A stretch of DNA of 64,000 nt from Vigna angularis (GCF_016808095.1 NC_068974.1:1-64000); one strand, 5' to 3'. Shown: positions 13,301 through 26,750, counted from the first letter of the stretch. Numbers and translations: made by a program. Notes: generated from the sequence alone by a model not told the origin.

Positions 13301-16061
13301 AAGAATTCACAGGTAAAGGCGGAACACCTATCTCATCAAGCTCCAAATCCATATCCATGACAATTACATTATCAACATCATCCATATCAAAAACATCATC
13401 AACATCATGGATATCAAAATTCTCTTCAAAATCAACATCATTCTCAAATTCAGATTCAATGCATGTATGTAGAGAAGATAGAAAAGAATGCTCTTTCTTA
13501 TGCAAAGAATCAAAATCATCAACAACATATTTATCAATAATGTCATCCAATGCATCGATCCTAAACAGAGAATGGTCCTCAGCTGGAAATTTCATTGCAT
13601 CAAGGATATTAAAATGAACAACAATATTAGCAAATTCCATAGACAAAGTTCCAGCATACACATCAATCTTAGTTCGGGCAGTTTTCAAGAATGGCCTGCC
13701 TAAGATAATGGGAGCGGATCCATGAGAGAATCCCTCCTCCATTTCCAAAACATAAAAGTCAGCAGGAAAAATCAATTCACCAACCCTAACCAAGACATCC
13801 TCTATGAAACCTGCTAGGTGGGTAACACTCCTATTGGCCAACTGAATGACCACACCCGTGGTTTGCAAAGGACCAAGAGACAAAGATGCATATATAGACA
13901 AAGGCATGACATTAACAGAAGCACCCAAATCAAGCATGGCATTCTCAAATTTATTGTTTCCAATCACACAAGGAATGCAAAATATACTTGGGTCCTTGCA
14001 CTTTTCAGGGATGTGCGGGACCGACTTACCAATAAGCGCAGATACATTCCTTCCCATGCTTATCCTCTCATTTCCCTTCATCTTCCTCTTGTGTGTGCAC
14101 AGCTCCTTCAAGAATTTGGCATACTTCGGTATCTGCTTGATGGCATCAAGTAGAGGTATGTTCACCTCTACCTTCCTGAAGGTCTCCAGAATTTCCTTAT
14201 CCACATCTTCCATCTTTTTGCTAGGAAGTGCCCGTGAAGGGAATGGTAGAGGGATAGGTCGGTCAACCAATGGAGAAGGTGCGGCAGCGGTGGTGGTGGA
14301 AGAGGGAGAAGATCCACCTGAAGAAGAACCACCGGCTGGAGAAGAAGATTCACCCACCTCAAATGCCTTGCTCGGACCGTCATGGTCGTTCTTTCTAGGA
14401 CAAGTAGCAGGCATAGGTGTAGGTGTAGAAGCGGGCTCTGAAGGCACAAAAATCTGCTCCCCTGATCTAAGGGTTATGGCACTCACATTCCTTGGGTTCT
14501 GCACAGTCTGGGATGGTAACTTATCCGAATTCTGAGACTGCGCCTGGTTTATCTGAGTAGCCATCTGACCCATCTGATTAGTGAGACTCTGTATGGAAGC
14601 TCTAGTCTCCTGCTGAAACTGCAGGTTTTGCATAGTCATCTGTCTCACTAACTCTTCCAATGAAGGTTCAGATGAAGTGGAAGGTTGGGCAACCGATTGG
14701 GCAGGTGCCTCTTGTTGCTGCTGTTGTTGTTGCCTCTGGTGTTGTTGCATAGGTGGAGGCACATATCTGTTAGGTGCTCCAGCATTCTGGAAAGGTGGTG
14801 CCTGCTGTTGATGCTGTGGCGCATTGTTCCATCTCAGATTGGGGTGATTCCTCCACCCTGGGTTGTACCTGTTGCTGGATAAGTCATGATTTTGCTGTTG
14901 TTGTTGCCTGTTGTTGTAGATGTTCGTAGCATAAGCCTGAGGCGCATCAGAGGCAGCAGAGTGCTGCAAAGAAGGACAAGCATCTGTATAGTGGTCACTG
15001 GAAGGACAAATAGCGCATAGTCGTGCAACAGATGCAGATGGAGCTGCAGATCTCTGGTTGGTAGTCAACTGTGTTACCATCTTCGTAAGAGAGTCAATCT
15101 TTCCTTCCAACTTGCTTTCAACAGCTGATAAAGACTGGGCAACAACATCATGTACGCCCCTCACCACAATGGCATCATTCCTGGTGCTAAACTGCTGGGA
15201 GTTGGAGGCCATCTTCTCAATCAATTGCCTGGCCTCAGCAGGTGTGGTGTCTCCAAGAGCTCCACCACTGGCAGCATCAATCATACCACGGTCCATGTTG
15301 TTCAAACCCTCATAGAAATACTGGACAAGGAGATGCTCAGGTATCTGATGGTGGGGACAACTAGCACAAAGTGTCTTGAATCTCTCCCAATACTCATATA
15401 AGTTCTCTCCACCAAGCTGCCTAATCCCAGTTATGTCTTTTCTGATAGCTGTGGTCCGGGCTGCTGGAAAAAATTTATCTAAGAACAGCCTCTTCAGATC
15501 ATCCCAGCTAGTGACGGATCTAGGCGCCAAACCATACAACCAATCCTTAGCAACATTTTCCAATGAATGAGGGAATGCCTTCAAGAAGATGTGCTCTTAA
15601 GGAACATCATGTGGTTTCATACTAGAACAGACAATATGGAATTCCTTCAAATGCTTATGAGGACTCTCACCTGCAAGACCATGAAACTTGGGCAACAAAT
15701 GGATCAGTCCAGTCTTGAGAACAAATGGAACGTCCTCATCAGGATATTGGATGCACAAGCTTTCGATATCGAAATCAGGTGCAGCCATCTCCCTAAAAGT
15801 CCTCTCGCGAGGTGGAGGTTGTGCCATATTGTTCTCAGTGTGAAAAACAACAGAATCAGAATCAGAATCACGTGCAGATGCAACAGATGCAGTAGATGCA
15901 GTATGCACAAAATACTCAGCAGTGGGATGCACAGTATCCAATGGAACAGACTCAAAAACAGACTCTAAAGATAAATTCCTAGAATGCCTAGCTAACCTAT
16001 GAAAAGTTCTATCAATCTCAGGATCAAAGGGTGGTATAGGCCCAGGATTTCCCCTAGTCAT
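10308..16061 (-). pseudogene. gag-pol: Athila gag-pol polyprotein gene, two in-frame stops
   Basis: One continuous minus-strand reading frame of about 1,918 codons, interrupted by only two nonsense codons: TAA at 15597-15599 in gag and TAG at 11550-11552 between RNase H and integrase. Domains in order: retrotransposon gag (about 15900-15200); a CX2CX4HX4C zinc knuckle near 15010; Gln-rich linker (14950-14690); aspartic protease with LDLGAS near 13930; reverse transcriptase with FMDD near 12495; RNase H with YTDHAALKF near 11850; integrase zinc-binding His/Cys cluster (11420-11290); integrase core with WGIDF near 11205, SDQGTHF near 11025 and the catalytic Glu near 10910. The frame stays in register through both stops, so decay is by point mutation and not indels. 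As it stands it cannot make a full polyprotein. Confidence 0.92.
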
Positions 16062-16214
16062 GCACTAAGTCAAAACACCCTAAAATCATGAAACGATATC
16101 ACAAAAATTTTGAACACACAAAACAACCTAAACAAACAAATCACACACACTCAAACATACAAGACAAAACACAACACACACTAACACAACAAAAACCTAA
16201 GACCGAACCATTGG

Positions 16215-16232
16215 TCCCCGGCAACGGCGCCA
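16215..16232 (-). other. Primer-binding site complementary to tRNA-Asp
   Basis: The minus strand begins TGGCGCCGTTGCCGGGGA, the complement of the 3' end of plant tRNA-Asp, three bases from the LTR edge at 16236. This primer is characteristic of Athila elements. The same site recurs at 45572-45589. Confidence 0.88.
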
Positions 16233-16235
16233 TTT

Positions 16236-18026
16236 TGTTGAGAGGGTCGCACCTCCCACAAAAGTTGTGCATAAAAGAATGCAGTATAAACTAGGAAGTG
16301 ACTCCTAGGTCGTCTCTCAAGGACCAATTTTTGGTTCAGTCTCAGATCAAACACGTAGTGGGGGGGTTTGTGAAAGATTTTTGTGAATGCGAGTAAACCA
16401 AATCAAAACACGAACATAAACACGGATGTAAGCACAGATATAAACACAAAATTAAAATGACAGGTCACTTAAGCTAACATTGTAACTAAAATATCACAAC
16501 CACGAAAAATAAAGGACATTAACATGAAAAGTGCTTAAATCGAATTAAAAGTGCAACATTGATCTACACAATTAAATGCAAACATGAAAATGACAGGCAA
16601 TTGAAACGAATGCTTAAAGAACATTTAACATTAAATACTTGAAGTAGTAGGAAAACTAAAACCACTTGGCACTACTCTGCTCATCCAATACTGTGTAGCT
16701 TGAATTAAATAAAAGAAACTTTAATCCTTGAGCGTGCTGCACCAAACGTGATACCAAGTGCTTCATTCTCCAAGAAATAAAATAAAATTTCATTACCGCA
16801 CAACACTTCTCCTAAGTTGGACGCTGCACCCAAATTCATATTCCAAATAAAAAAATCAAATCTCCTAATCTGGGCGTAACAGCTGCTCCCCAGCCGTGAC
16901 ACCTATGTGCTGTGCTTCCAGCTCCCGTGAACATTTTCTTTCCCTCTCGGTGGCTGCTCCAACACACACATTGCAAACTGCATCCCGTGCACACCTCCAG
17001 GCCGTGACATGTGCACCGTCCAATGAATCAACGCCTACCTATCTTTCAAACCAAAATGAATTTTTTTATTTTCTCCCAGGTGGTAGCTGCACCACACCCC
17101 AGCTCTTTCCCCAACGCTGCTTCGCTTCTCTTCCAGCAACCCGTGTAGCACCTCTTCCGAAACAAGTAGCGGCTGGAGCTTAAATCCAAAGACTCCTCCC
17201 GTGCTGCTGCTGGACTCCAAAAGCAAATGAATCAGCTGTGTGCTTCCTATTTAATTCACCGTTTCCAGCATTCACCTTCCCGTGCACACCAACGCTTTTC
17301 ATTATTGGAGGCCGTAACAGCACATCTTCAAATTGAATGTAAATTGCTTTCAATTTCAAAGCAAAATAAATATCACCATGGTGCACTTCTTTCAACTAGA
17401 CGTCACATGTGCCTCTTTCCCCAAAATCATAGAATGCGAGAAGAGATTGTATAAACGTGCACAAAACCAAATGAGAAATGCAACCAGAATTTAGCAAAAA
17501 GAATAAAATGGCAGCTCTTTCTCCATTGCATTCAAAAACAGCGTTTAAAAAACCGAGCAGAAAGAGAGAAAAATCCCCCTCGTCACGAGTGGCGGCTCCC
17601 CTATTCTAATGCCGTGGGTCACCTTTTAACAAGGGTGGGGTCCACACAAAAACCCTAAGGTGCCAAGTCATTTTCCTTCACATTTTGGGTCTAGTATACT
17701 TTACCAAAAATTGTCCCAAAATGTAAAAGTTGATACAGACATTCTAAACTACTGAATTACAATTTAATTAATTCTAAAATGTCTGTGTGGAGAGTCTTGA
17801 ATTTATTTGGCATTCTTCCTGATGTCCCAAAATGTATTTTCGAAATTTTCCTGCACTTCAAAAATGCACTTAATCAGCTCAGAAAATCCAAATTAGCACA
17901 ATTACAAATTTCCGACCAAATTAAGCAGAATTCGGAAAACGGGGAAATAACAAACAATTAAACACAATTCCCTGGTTTATTTAAGTGCAATAAACTAAAT
18001 ATAATTCAAGAAATAACGACTCATCA
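16236..18026 (-). repeat. 5' LTR of the Athila element
   Basis: Begins TGTTGAGAGGGTCGCAC and ends GACTCATCA on the plus strand (TG...CA), 1,791 bp, directly next to the primer-binding site. Its first ~130 bases match the LTR start at 45593. The CAF1 intron resumes at 18027. Confidence 0.85.
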
Positions 18027-18580
18027 GTAAACACGAGGGAGCCCTTCATAAGGACTTGCATACATACACCAATAACAATCAAATTATCATATTTGTCATG
18101 AAAGGAAAACACTAAAATAATGTTTAACTGAGGAATGATTCACATATACCTTGATTTTATGGACACCTATTACACACTTGTTTCACACAAGCGAGCCCTG
18201 TACAAGGGAGGGCTCCATAAGGATTCGGATACATACACCAATAACAATCAAATTATCATATCTGTCACCAAAGGATAAACACTGAAATAATGTCAAACTG
18301 AGTAATGATTCACATTCACCTTCATTTCATGAATGACTATTTACATACTTATTTTTCCTATTTTATCTCTCTTTTCATCATGTCATATAACCTTTGAACC
18401 TATCACTTTTGCTCTTTCAATGTGTATATTAAGTGGTGTCAACCTTTAAGTTGTAGATGAATAATTGGTAAATCCGGAACTTTATTTCTAACAGGTTGAT
18501 CATTTTTACACAGACATCAAATTAAAATATTTTATAAAATTGAAAACAAAACATCAGCTGTAATACATAAAAGAAAATAC
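18027..18580 (-). other. CAF1-like copy 1, intron 1 (part right of the insertion)
   Basis: Matches the same intron of copies 2 and 3 (22509-23062 and 37170-37723) almost base for base. The first 57 bases duplicate the host sequence at 6347-6403. Confidence 0.8.
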
Positions 18581-19274
18581 CAATATGTAGTTGGCACGAA
18601 GATTTATCCGCCCTCTTAACTAAGCGATTGATCTCATCCTTACTCAACGGTTCTCCCAACACCTCCTCCCTCGACTCCCAAATTGGCATGGCCAAACGGA
18701 CTAGTTCAGCTCCGTTCTCATCTGATGGCGACGGATCGAGCAAGTGGAACTCCCTCACAGTTGTCTGGCTCGGCGGTACTGGGTTCCGCCCTGTCCATGG
18801 CCGTGGCAAGGTTGGCGGTCCAAACGGTGCGAATGGCGGCTCCCGCAATTTCACCAGATTCGCTTTCGGGGTCTCCCTGTAACTGAACCTGAAGTTGAAC
18901 GGTGCGCCTTCGACCACGTAAGACACTCCATCCTCACCGATTTTCACATTTTCCGGCCCCGGTTGAAACTCAAGTCTCTCGACTCGTGAAACCACGGGAT
19001 GCCAATCAAGCAAGGAATTCGGTTTTGGAGGTGGTTTAGAGTATTTCGATTTTTTCCCCAGAATAGAAGGTTGCGACGGTGCAGAGGGGGTTCCGAGAGA
19101 TTTAAAAGTTTCGGAAGTGGGGGAAACAGCGGCAGTAGTGACAGTGTTAATGATGTTGGCGTTGTTCCAATGCGAAAAACGTAGCTCCGTGGAACAACGT
19201 TCGCGGGTCGGGTTGTGGTTGATGTGTGGGCAAAATATGGGTAACTGGATTGCCACCTTCAGTAACACATCCAT
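18581..19274 (-). pseudogene. CAF1-like copy 1, exon 1
   Basis: Open exon of 694 bp starting at ATG 19274. It encodes the N-terminal region with the Pro-rich linker, the [18 protein letters not shown] block and the start of the first CRM domain ([20 protein letters not shown]). The donor is GT after 18581. It lacks an 87-bp in-frame segment present in copy 3. The exon itself is open, but the downstream exons are 12.8 kb away and carry a nonsense codon and a frameshift. Confidence 0.82.
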
Positions 19275-19449
19275 CTCTTCTCACCGTTGGGCAGTGTCAT
19301 AGACCCTTTATAAAACTCAACCACAAGGGTGTTTTGGGAAATAAATCTCACTTAGGATATTTTACATCGCTTTTTATTTTAAATAATATTAAAAAAATAA
19401 ATTTATAATTTATAATTAAGTTTGAATAAAAATCATGATGTAAAGGTAA

Positions 19450-19499
<50 letters not shown>

Positions 19500-20425
19500 T
19501 TATAATAAAATTTAATGATAATATATGTATTAGACTTATAAAGGTAAATATAATTATATGTGAAAAACAATCTACACTAAAAAAAATTTAATCACTAAAG
19601 TTTAATTAAATTTTAAATTATGAATAAATTTAGATACTTTCAATGAAATTTTATTAAATTTTTGTGATTTAGTGAGTGTTAAAAAGTTTTATACCTCGAA
19701 TATCTTTAGTTTAATTTGTTTGTTATGACTTATGTATCCTCACATTTATTGCAAAAGACTTTCATGTAGTATTTATTAAATATAAAAAGTCATGAAAATA
19801 ATTTTTAAAGTTATTTAAATTATAATATTATAAATTAGATAATCATAAAATCATAAATTTATAAAATCATAAATTAATTATTTATAAACATTAAATATTT
19901 ATAGTTTTAAAGTAAAACTATTAAATAAAATTATACTTGTACAATAATTCACGCCGCCATGCACATCATTTATAATATGAAATTTTTATATTATTATATT
20001 CCTAGTATGCTAACTTTATTAGAGAATTTAAATAACTACTAAGTGGGTATAAAAAATAGGTTTAATATCTCAATAAACACTCTATTATAATTCTCTCTTA
20101 GGCTATTTCTAATGGAAAACCCCCTTTTTTTTTCATTCTTTTTTTCTAAATCTCATCATCTAAAACTAAATGCAGCCTAAAGACTTAAAAACAAATATTT
20201 AGAATAAATTAATAGAACAAATTTAAATGTCAACACAAGACAAGTAATTATGTACTAAAGGAGTAGTGTTATTTCTAAAATGTTTATATTAAACACCTTT
20301 TATACAAGTGGAAATAGATAACCTACTCTAGTGGCACAGAAAACAAATGACTAATACAAATAGAAATTTGAGATAGAACTTACAAGGATTCTGACTCTTA
20401 CTTCAAATCTTGTGACTTCTTACTA
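19275..20425. other. CAF1 unit spacer and promoter region with AT microsatellite
   Basis: About 1.15 kb between exon 1 of copy 1 and the stop of copy 2. The first ~100 bases upstream of the gene are conserved among units, followed by an (AT)n run at 19455-19497 whose length differs between units, then the AT-rich spacer shared with 3397-4262. No gene is seen. Confidence 0.65.
19455..19497. repeat. AT microsatellite upstream of CAF1 copy 1
   Basis: AT run in the unit spacer. The paralogous runs at 23936-23964 and 38683-38718 differ in length. Confidence 0.9.
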
Positions 20426-23400
20426 TCATAACCTGTCTAACAGTTTATAAAGAGGCTCAGGTGGAGTTGATTTAGAAAAAGCCATAGTGGTTTGATAAAT
20501 GTAGTCGTCATCCACAAATTTATCATCTAAAACAAGAGCACAGCCTTGCTCAACAGCTTGGTCCAACAGCAATAAAAGTCCTTCTGTACAAGGTGCACAA
20601 CTTGATGGCTCACAAACATCTGCTTCTGAACCATCAAGAAAGTTGTTTGAATGAGGATCTGCTACAATGCTGGCAGAACTTTTATTGGTACCCGGTACCA
20701 TTTTGTGGTGTGCAAGAAAAGGCCATGACATCTTCTATGATTTCAACTTCACATGTTTTCATAGGGAGTGAAGCAGCACCAGAAACATCAGACACAGGTG
20801 GATTGCTATTTTCTGTGAGACAAAGCACAGTTTTGTGCAAACTCAAATTATCTGAATTAGATAAAATCCTTGTGTCAAGAGGTTCACTGCATAGATGCTC
20901 AGTTCTATTGTTTTGTAGACACGTCGCTGATAATTTTCGGACACCTAGAGTCAATTTATTGGAATTTCCACTGTCAACGATAATTGTAGTGGCTTTTGTG
21001 TCATCATCTCTGGGATTTGGTAAAGAGGGCCTCCAATTTGGTCCTCTCCACATAAGTATGTGGTCATCTTCAAATGAAAGCAATATACATGGAACTAGAT
21101 CCTAGAGTCAATGAACATATGTTAGAAAAAGATGTTTATTATAGCATCATTGAAAAATTTACATTACATAAGTCAATGCCTATTATCTTCAACGTTGAAT
21201 TCAAAGTTTAAGTGAACATGGTTATACCTTTAGTTTTGCTCCAATCTTTTTATAGTCACTTGTATTTAGTTCTTGGCAATTTATTCGCACAAGGTCACAT
21301 TGTTCAAATGCCTCTCTGACATTAGTCACAAGGTCCCAATATACACCATTTTTTGCTGCAACAATAAAATGATAGGGACATGTTAGTTTGAAGAAAGAAC
21401 AAGAATAGTTAAAGTGTAATGAATCTCCAAAACAATCTACCTAGTTTGCGGATGGGCATCAAGACCCTTCCCTTTTGACGCATTTCAGTTGCTTCGTCAA
21501 GTGTTAAACCTTTTGGAACTCGTTTAATCAGCTTAGGATATACTGGAGACACTGGTCTCCACCACATAAGAGGAAATTGTGGTCGTGTTTCATAGCTGTA
21601 GTTTCTCCCCCTGAAAAGGTACACTGTGCCAAAATGTCGGTAAATGATTTTCCCCCCAGTCCTTTCCTGGCAAAACCACACAACATGACACAGCACACAA
21701 GATGAGTTTCTTATTCCCAGTGGATTCTCAAAGCGTAAAAGGCATATATTCATTTAAGTGGTAAGGGAAGCAAGCAAAGTATAAGAGATTACAAACTGAA
21801 AAAACAAACCTCTAACTGCTGGCACACATTATCCATGTCGACGGTACACACTCCTCTGCATTTTATCTTGCACACAATGCTCCTCATCCAATATGTATGT
21901 ATGTTTTCCAACATGTTATGTGTCAAACCATCCCTGCCTAAATCAGAAATTTGAGTGCAACAAAAGTATATTTCCCATTCCCAATAACCAGTTAAGTACA
22001 TAAAAGTGATCCCCTCACTCTCATCCAGCATAAACTATTTTCCACTCCTCTTTCCATGTCAAATAATCTTTTACAAGTAAGGATTCTTGAAAACACAAAG
22101 CTTAAATTCAATTTTTTTAAAAGTGCTTTTCGTATTGTCCTATAATGAAAATTAAGATTTTACCACAAGCATCAAACCGACTTTAAATATCACGTCTTAG
22201 TGCATAAACACCTAAGGTAAAACTCTTCTTCAACAAATTTTTCGGTATGCCCTTACCAGAGAAAAACTAAATAAATAAATTGAGTTTCAATCATAAACTA
22301 AAATCAAATTAAGCACTTCATGTTTTATAAAACTTCTGTCCTGACCTGTAACTCGTGAAAGATGCACATTTTTTCTCTCTAATAAATAATTATGAAGAAA
22401 TTTATCGATAGACTTAAAAACAATTGGAGAATTGCATCTAAGTATTATTGTCCATTAGATTCATACAAACTTTTGAAACAAAGTAATATAAATTGCAAAA
22501 CACAGATGGTAAACACGAGGGAGCCCTTCATAAGGACTTGCATACATACACCAATAACAATCAAATTATCATATTTTTCATGAAAGGAAAACACTAAAAT
22601 AATGTTTAACTGAGGAATGATTCACATATACCTTGATTTTATGGACACCTATTACACACTTGTTTCACACAAGTGAGCCCTGTACAAGGGAGGGCTCCAT
22701 AAGGATTCAGATACATACACCAATAACAATCAAATTATCATATCTGTCACCAAAGGATAAACACTGAAATAATGTCAAACTGAGTAATGATTCACATTCA
22801 CCTTCATTTCATGAATGACTATTTACATACTTATTTTTCCTTTTTTATCTCTCTTTTCATCATGTCATATAACCTTTGAACCTATCACTTTTACTCTTTC
22901 AATGTGTATATTAAGTGGTGTCAACCTTTAAGTTGTAGATGAATAATTGGTAAATCCGGAACTTTATTTCTAACAGGTTGATCATTTTTACACAGACATC
23001 AAATTAAAATATTTTATAAAATTAAAAACAAAACATCAGTTGTAATACATAAAAGAAAATACCAATATGTAGTTGGCGCGAAGATTTATCCGCCCTCTTA
23101 ACTAAGCGATTGATCTCATCCTTACTCAACGATTCTCCCATCACCTCCTCCCTCGACTCCCAAATCAGCATGGCCAAACGGACTAGTTCAGCTCCGTTCT
23201 CATCTGATGGCGACGGATCGAGCAAGTGGAACTCCCTCATAGTTGTCTGGCTCGGCGGTACTGGGTTCCGCCCTGTCCATGGCCATGGCAAGGTTGGCGG
23301 TCCAAACGGTGCGAATGGCGGCTCCCGCAATTTCACCAGATTCGCTTTCGGGGTCTCCGTGTAACTGAACCTGAAGTCGAACGGTGCGCCTTCGACCACG

Positions 23401-23756
23401 TAAGACACTCCATCCTCACCGATTTTCACATTTTCCGGCCCCGGTTGAAACTCAAGTCTCTCGACTCGTGAAACCACGGGATGTCAATCAAGCAAGGAAT
23501 TCGGTTTTGGAGGTGGTTTAGAGTATTTCGATTTTTTCCCCAGAATAGAAGGTTGCGACGGTGCAGAGGGGGTTCCGAGAGATTTAAAAGTTTCGGAAGT
23601 GGGGGAAACAGCGGCAGTAGTGACAGTGTTAATGATGTTGGCGTTGTTCCAATGCGAAAAACGTAGCTCCGTGGAACAACGTTCGCGGGTCGGGTTGTGG
23701 TTGATGTGTGGGCAAAATATGGGTAACTGGATTGCCACCTTCAGTAACACATCCAT
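20426..23756 (-). pseudogene. CAF1-like copy 2 (pseudogene, complete five-exon structure)
   Basis: Same gene as copy 3, in contiguous form. Exons: 1 23063-23756, 2 21810-21937, 3 21441-21666, 4 21228-21355, 5 20426-21101; every junction keeps GT/AG. Two lesions relative to copy 3: a TGA at 23484-23486 replacing the Trp codon of the LLDWHP motif in exon 1, and an extra T near 20703 in exon 5 that changes the tail and stops the frame early. It shares the 87-bp exon 1 absence and the exon 5 frameshift with copy 1, so these two copies are closer relatives. Exon 2 is intact here, unlike copy 1. Unless translation starts inside exon 1 after the stop, no full protein can be made. Confidence 0.87.
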
Positions 23757-24202
23757 CTCTTCTCACCGTGGGGCAGTGTCATAGACCCTTTATAAAACTC
23801 AACCACAAGGGTGTTTTGGGAAATAAATCTCACTTAGGATATTTTACATCGCTTTTTATTGTAAATAATATTAAAAAAATAAATTTATAATTTATAATTA
23901 AGTTTGAATAAAAATCATGATGTAAAGGTAAATATAATATAATATATATATATATATATATATTAGTTATAATAAAATTTAATGATAATATATGTATTAG
24001 ACTTATAAAGGTAAATATAATTATATGTGAAAAACAATCTACACTAAAAAAAATTTAATCACTAAAGTTTAATTAAATTTTAAATTATGAATAAATTTAG
24101 ATACTTTCAATGAAATTTTATTAAATTTTTGTGATTTAGTGAGTGTTAAAAAGTTTTATACCTCGAGTATCTTTAGTTTAATTTGTTTGTTATGACTTAT
24201 GT
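23757..24202. other. CAF1 unit promoter/spacer, part 1
   Basis: Upstream sequence of copy 2, again with a short (AT)n tract (23936-23964). It is cut at 24202 by a solo LTR and continues at 27878. Confidence 0.65.
23936..23964. repeat. AT microsatellite upstream of CAF1 copy 2
   Basis: Shortest of the three paralogous AT runs. Confidence 0.9.
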
Positions 24203-26136
24203 TGTAACATCCCAAAAATTCACCCAAAATTTAAAATTATTTTCAAAACTTAAATGCTGTAATAATACATAACATCCCGAACATCAACTAAAATCTATAC
24301 ATCAGTTTAAGCTCAGACGTAACTGCAAAGATAACATTGAATCCTTCTAATTCGATCTTCCATCTCTTCCTCCATTTGCACAGGATCACGTGACAATCCT
24401 TCAACTGCTCCCGTATAACATCACACATTATACGATCATCGCATTCACATGCACAAACAAGCAAAGTAAGGGTGAGCTAACCTGAAACACATCATTTATA
24501 AAACATGCATAGTTATTTCAATACAAATGTCGTATAATAATTAAGTCAGACATCCTCATGCCAACGTACCATAATTCCTGTTGGACACTCATCCCATAGA
24601 ACCTAATAATCAATCCAGTACACAATAAACCCTCATCTGGATGATACATTGATGAGCAAATCAACGAAAGGTGCCCCACTTGTGATTTCATTCTTAGTCC
24701 CATCAATATGTTCACAATCAGCCCACAGATCAAGACATCCTACTACAGTACCCTCAACCTCAATATATACACAAATATCGTATCATTACTGAATCAAGCG
24801 ATAAAACCACGAACTTATATTACATCGGATACTGTTTACACGAACATTAAGATTGATCACTTAAGCTCGAAACTAAACATCAAACGCTATTATACCGAAT
24901 ACCATTAGGTCGAATACCAAAAGATCAAACGCTGATTAAGATCAAGTACTTAGACTTCACGTTAAGACAGTGTACTCTACTAGAACAATTACTATTATTT
25001 CGAACACTATTCGAACGATTGCTCAAAGATCAAATCTCGCGCACCACAGATTAAGTACCATTCGGGCGAACACTTAATTGATCACTTTACTGGATTTAAC
25101 ACTATCTGAGGGTAACCTCATCGAGACCGGATGTTCCCTATGTACAACCGCTAATTGTTAACAATCCTTATCTGAAACAAGCATCATCCGCCCCTAACAC
25201 TACCTAAGAATGATCACTTCCTGAATCATGCATCATCACGACTAATCACTACTTATTAAACGATCGCTACCTCAACGAATATCAAGGCCGGTCACTCACC
25301 GTAAATGATTACAACCTCAGAGCAACATCACCAATAAAGATCATTCCCTAAGAACCATCACTACGAGACAGAACACTATAATAAAGAACACTTGAGTCTG
25401 GTTTTAAACGCCTAGTGTACTCTGCTGAACACCTCAATACTGACCGAATGTAATCAAACTAAACCTCAGGTTACCAAATTAAGATCGGACGCTAGCTACC
25501 TCAGATCCACTAACATCAAGATCAACTGTTACCTAATAACGCTCGCTACCTGAAAATAAATAACACCAAGACCGAACGTCACTAGTAAGAACGCTCGTTA
25601 CTACCTATAGACCCAACAAGTTTTACTCCCCGTCTCTCTTGAAGAAGTATTCCAAATCCAACTTCATCTTCACTACCATCTCTCCCGTATCCGTACGACC
25701 ATCACGGTTAGAAACCACAGCCACAACATGCAAGATGAATAACCAGAATTAACACATTATAAACCCACTACATATACTATAACAATTCCCATGATAAATC
25801 GACTCACATGACGCTGCAGACTAGTCTTTCATAAACTGATGTCGTTTACTTGTAATTCGTCGTCATAACCTGCTCTCAATAACAGGCGACCCGAGCCGTC
25901 TTCCATCGCGACTTCAGACCTATCTCCCCGACTCCTCAAGGACTAACGAGTAAAAACATCGATACTACGCGTAACGATGCACTATACTCAACACGAGCCG
26001 AAGTCATTGGGCGAGACATTCACCTCCTCGCGCAGAAGAAGGTGACACTCGAATCTCCGTCTCACGCGTGAGACTAGCAAAAATGCTAAAAAGACCGACG
26101 AAGTTACAAGTAAATAACATAGTGTATGTACCACCT

Positions 26137-26395
26137 CCAACAGAATAAACGTGCTCAATCACGAAGTCATACATATTCTCAATAATATGTATAACTAAAC
26201 CAACAGAATAAACGTGCTCAATCACGAAGTTATACATATTCTCCATAATATGTATAACTAACCCAATAGAATAAACGTGCTCAATCACGAAGTCATACAT
26301 ATTCTCAATAATATGTATAACTAAACCAATAGAATAAACATGCTCAATCACGAAGTCATACATATTCTCAATAATATGTATAACTAAACCAATAT
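26137..26395. repeat. 63-bp tandem repeat, four copies
   Basis: Four near-identical 63-bp units (GAATAAACGTGCTCAATCACG and so on) inside solo LTR 1. Because 63 is a multiple of three they form an open minus-strand frame with a 21-residue repeat. That frame has no other sign of being a gene. Confidence 0.8.
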
Positions 26396-26559
26396 TGGAT
26401 CAAGGAAATAACCAACAATTCTCAATAATTGCTTCAAAATACTCCCACGGATTCATGCATTCTTCCCGAACGCTATTTCCAACTCTGAAGCTGTCTGAAC
26501 GAACGTTCTGGAGTAATCCTCATCAAAGGCCGAACGCTGCCGATGAACACCAAACCAAG

Positions 26560-26750
26560 GTCGAACGCTCACAAAATCAAGGACGAACGCTCACGAAACC
26601 AAGGACGAACGCTCCCAAAAACCAAGGACGAACGCTCCCAAAAACCAAGGACGAACTCTCACAAAGCCAAGGACGAACGCTTCCAAAACCAAGGACGAAC
26701 GCTCACAAAGCCAAGGACGAACGCTTAAGATCCACACCGAACACTTAAAA
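26560..26750. repeat. ~23-bp degenerate tandem repeat with GGACGAACGCTC core
   Basis: About eight copies of a CCAAGGACGAACGCTCACAAA-like word in direct orientation. It is the densest patch of the CGAACG motif in this LTR. Confidence 0.7.

Larger units (their letters stand above)
6404..18026 (-). mobile_element. Athila-type Ty3/gypsy LTR retrotransposon, inserted in CAF1 copy 1
   Basis: An 11.6-kb element in minus orientation. Order on the coding strand: 5' LTR (16236-18026), primer-binding site complementary to tRNA-Asp (16215-16232), gag-pol (16061 down to 10308), a ~1.4-kb region without a clear sense ORF (8887-10307), and a divergent 3' LTR (ending at 8886). Both LTRs finish on this strand with GACTCATCA. 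A tRNA-Asp primer site and gag-PR-RT-RNaseH-INT order without a chromodomain fit the Athila group. The left LTR lacks the TGTTGAGAGGG terminus of the right one. The host flanks are not a 5-bp duplication: about 57 bp of CAF1 intron is present on both sides. The envelope-like gene of some Athila members is not recognisable. Confidence 0.88.
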
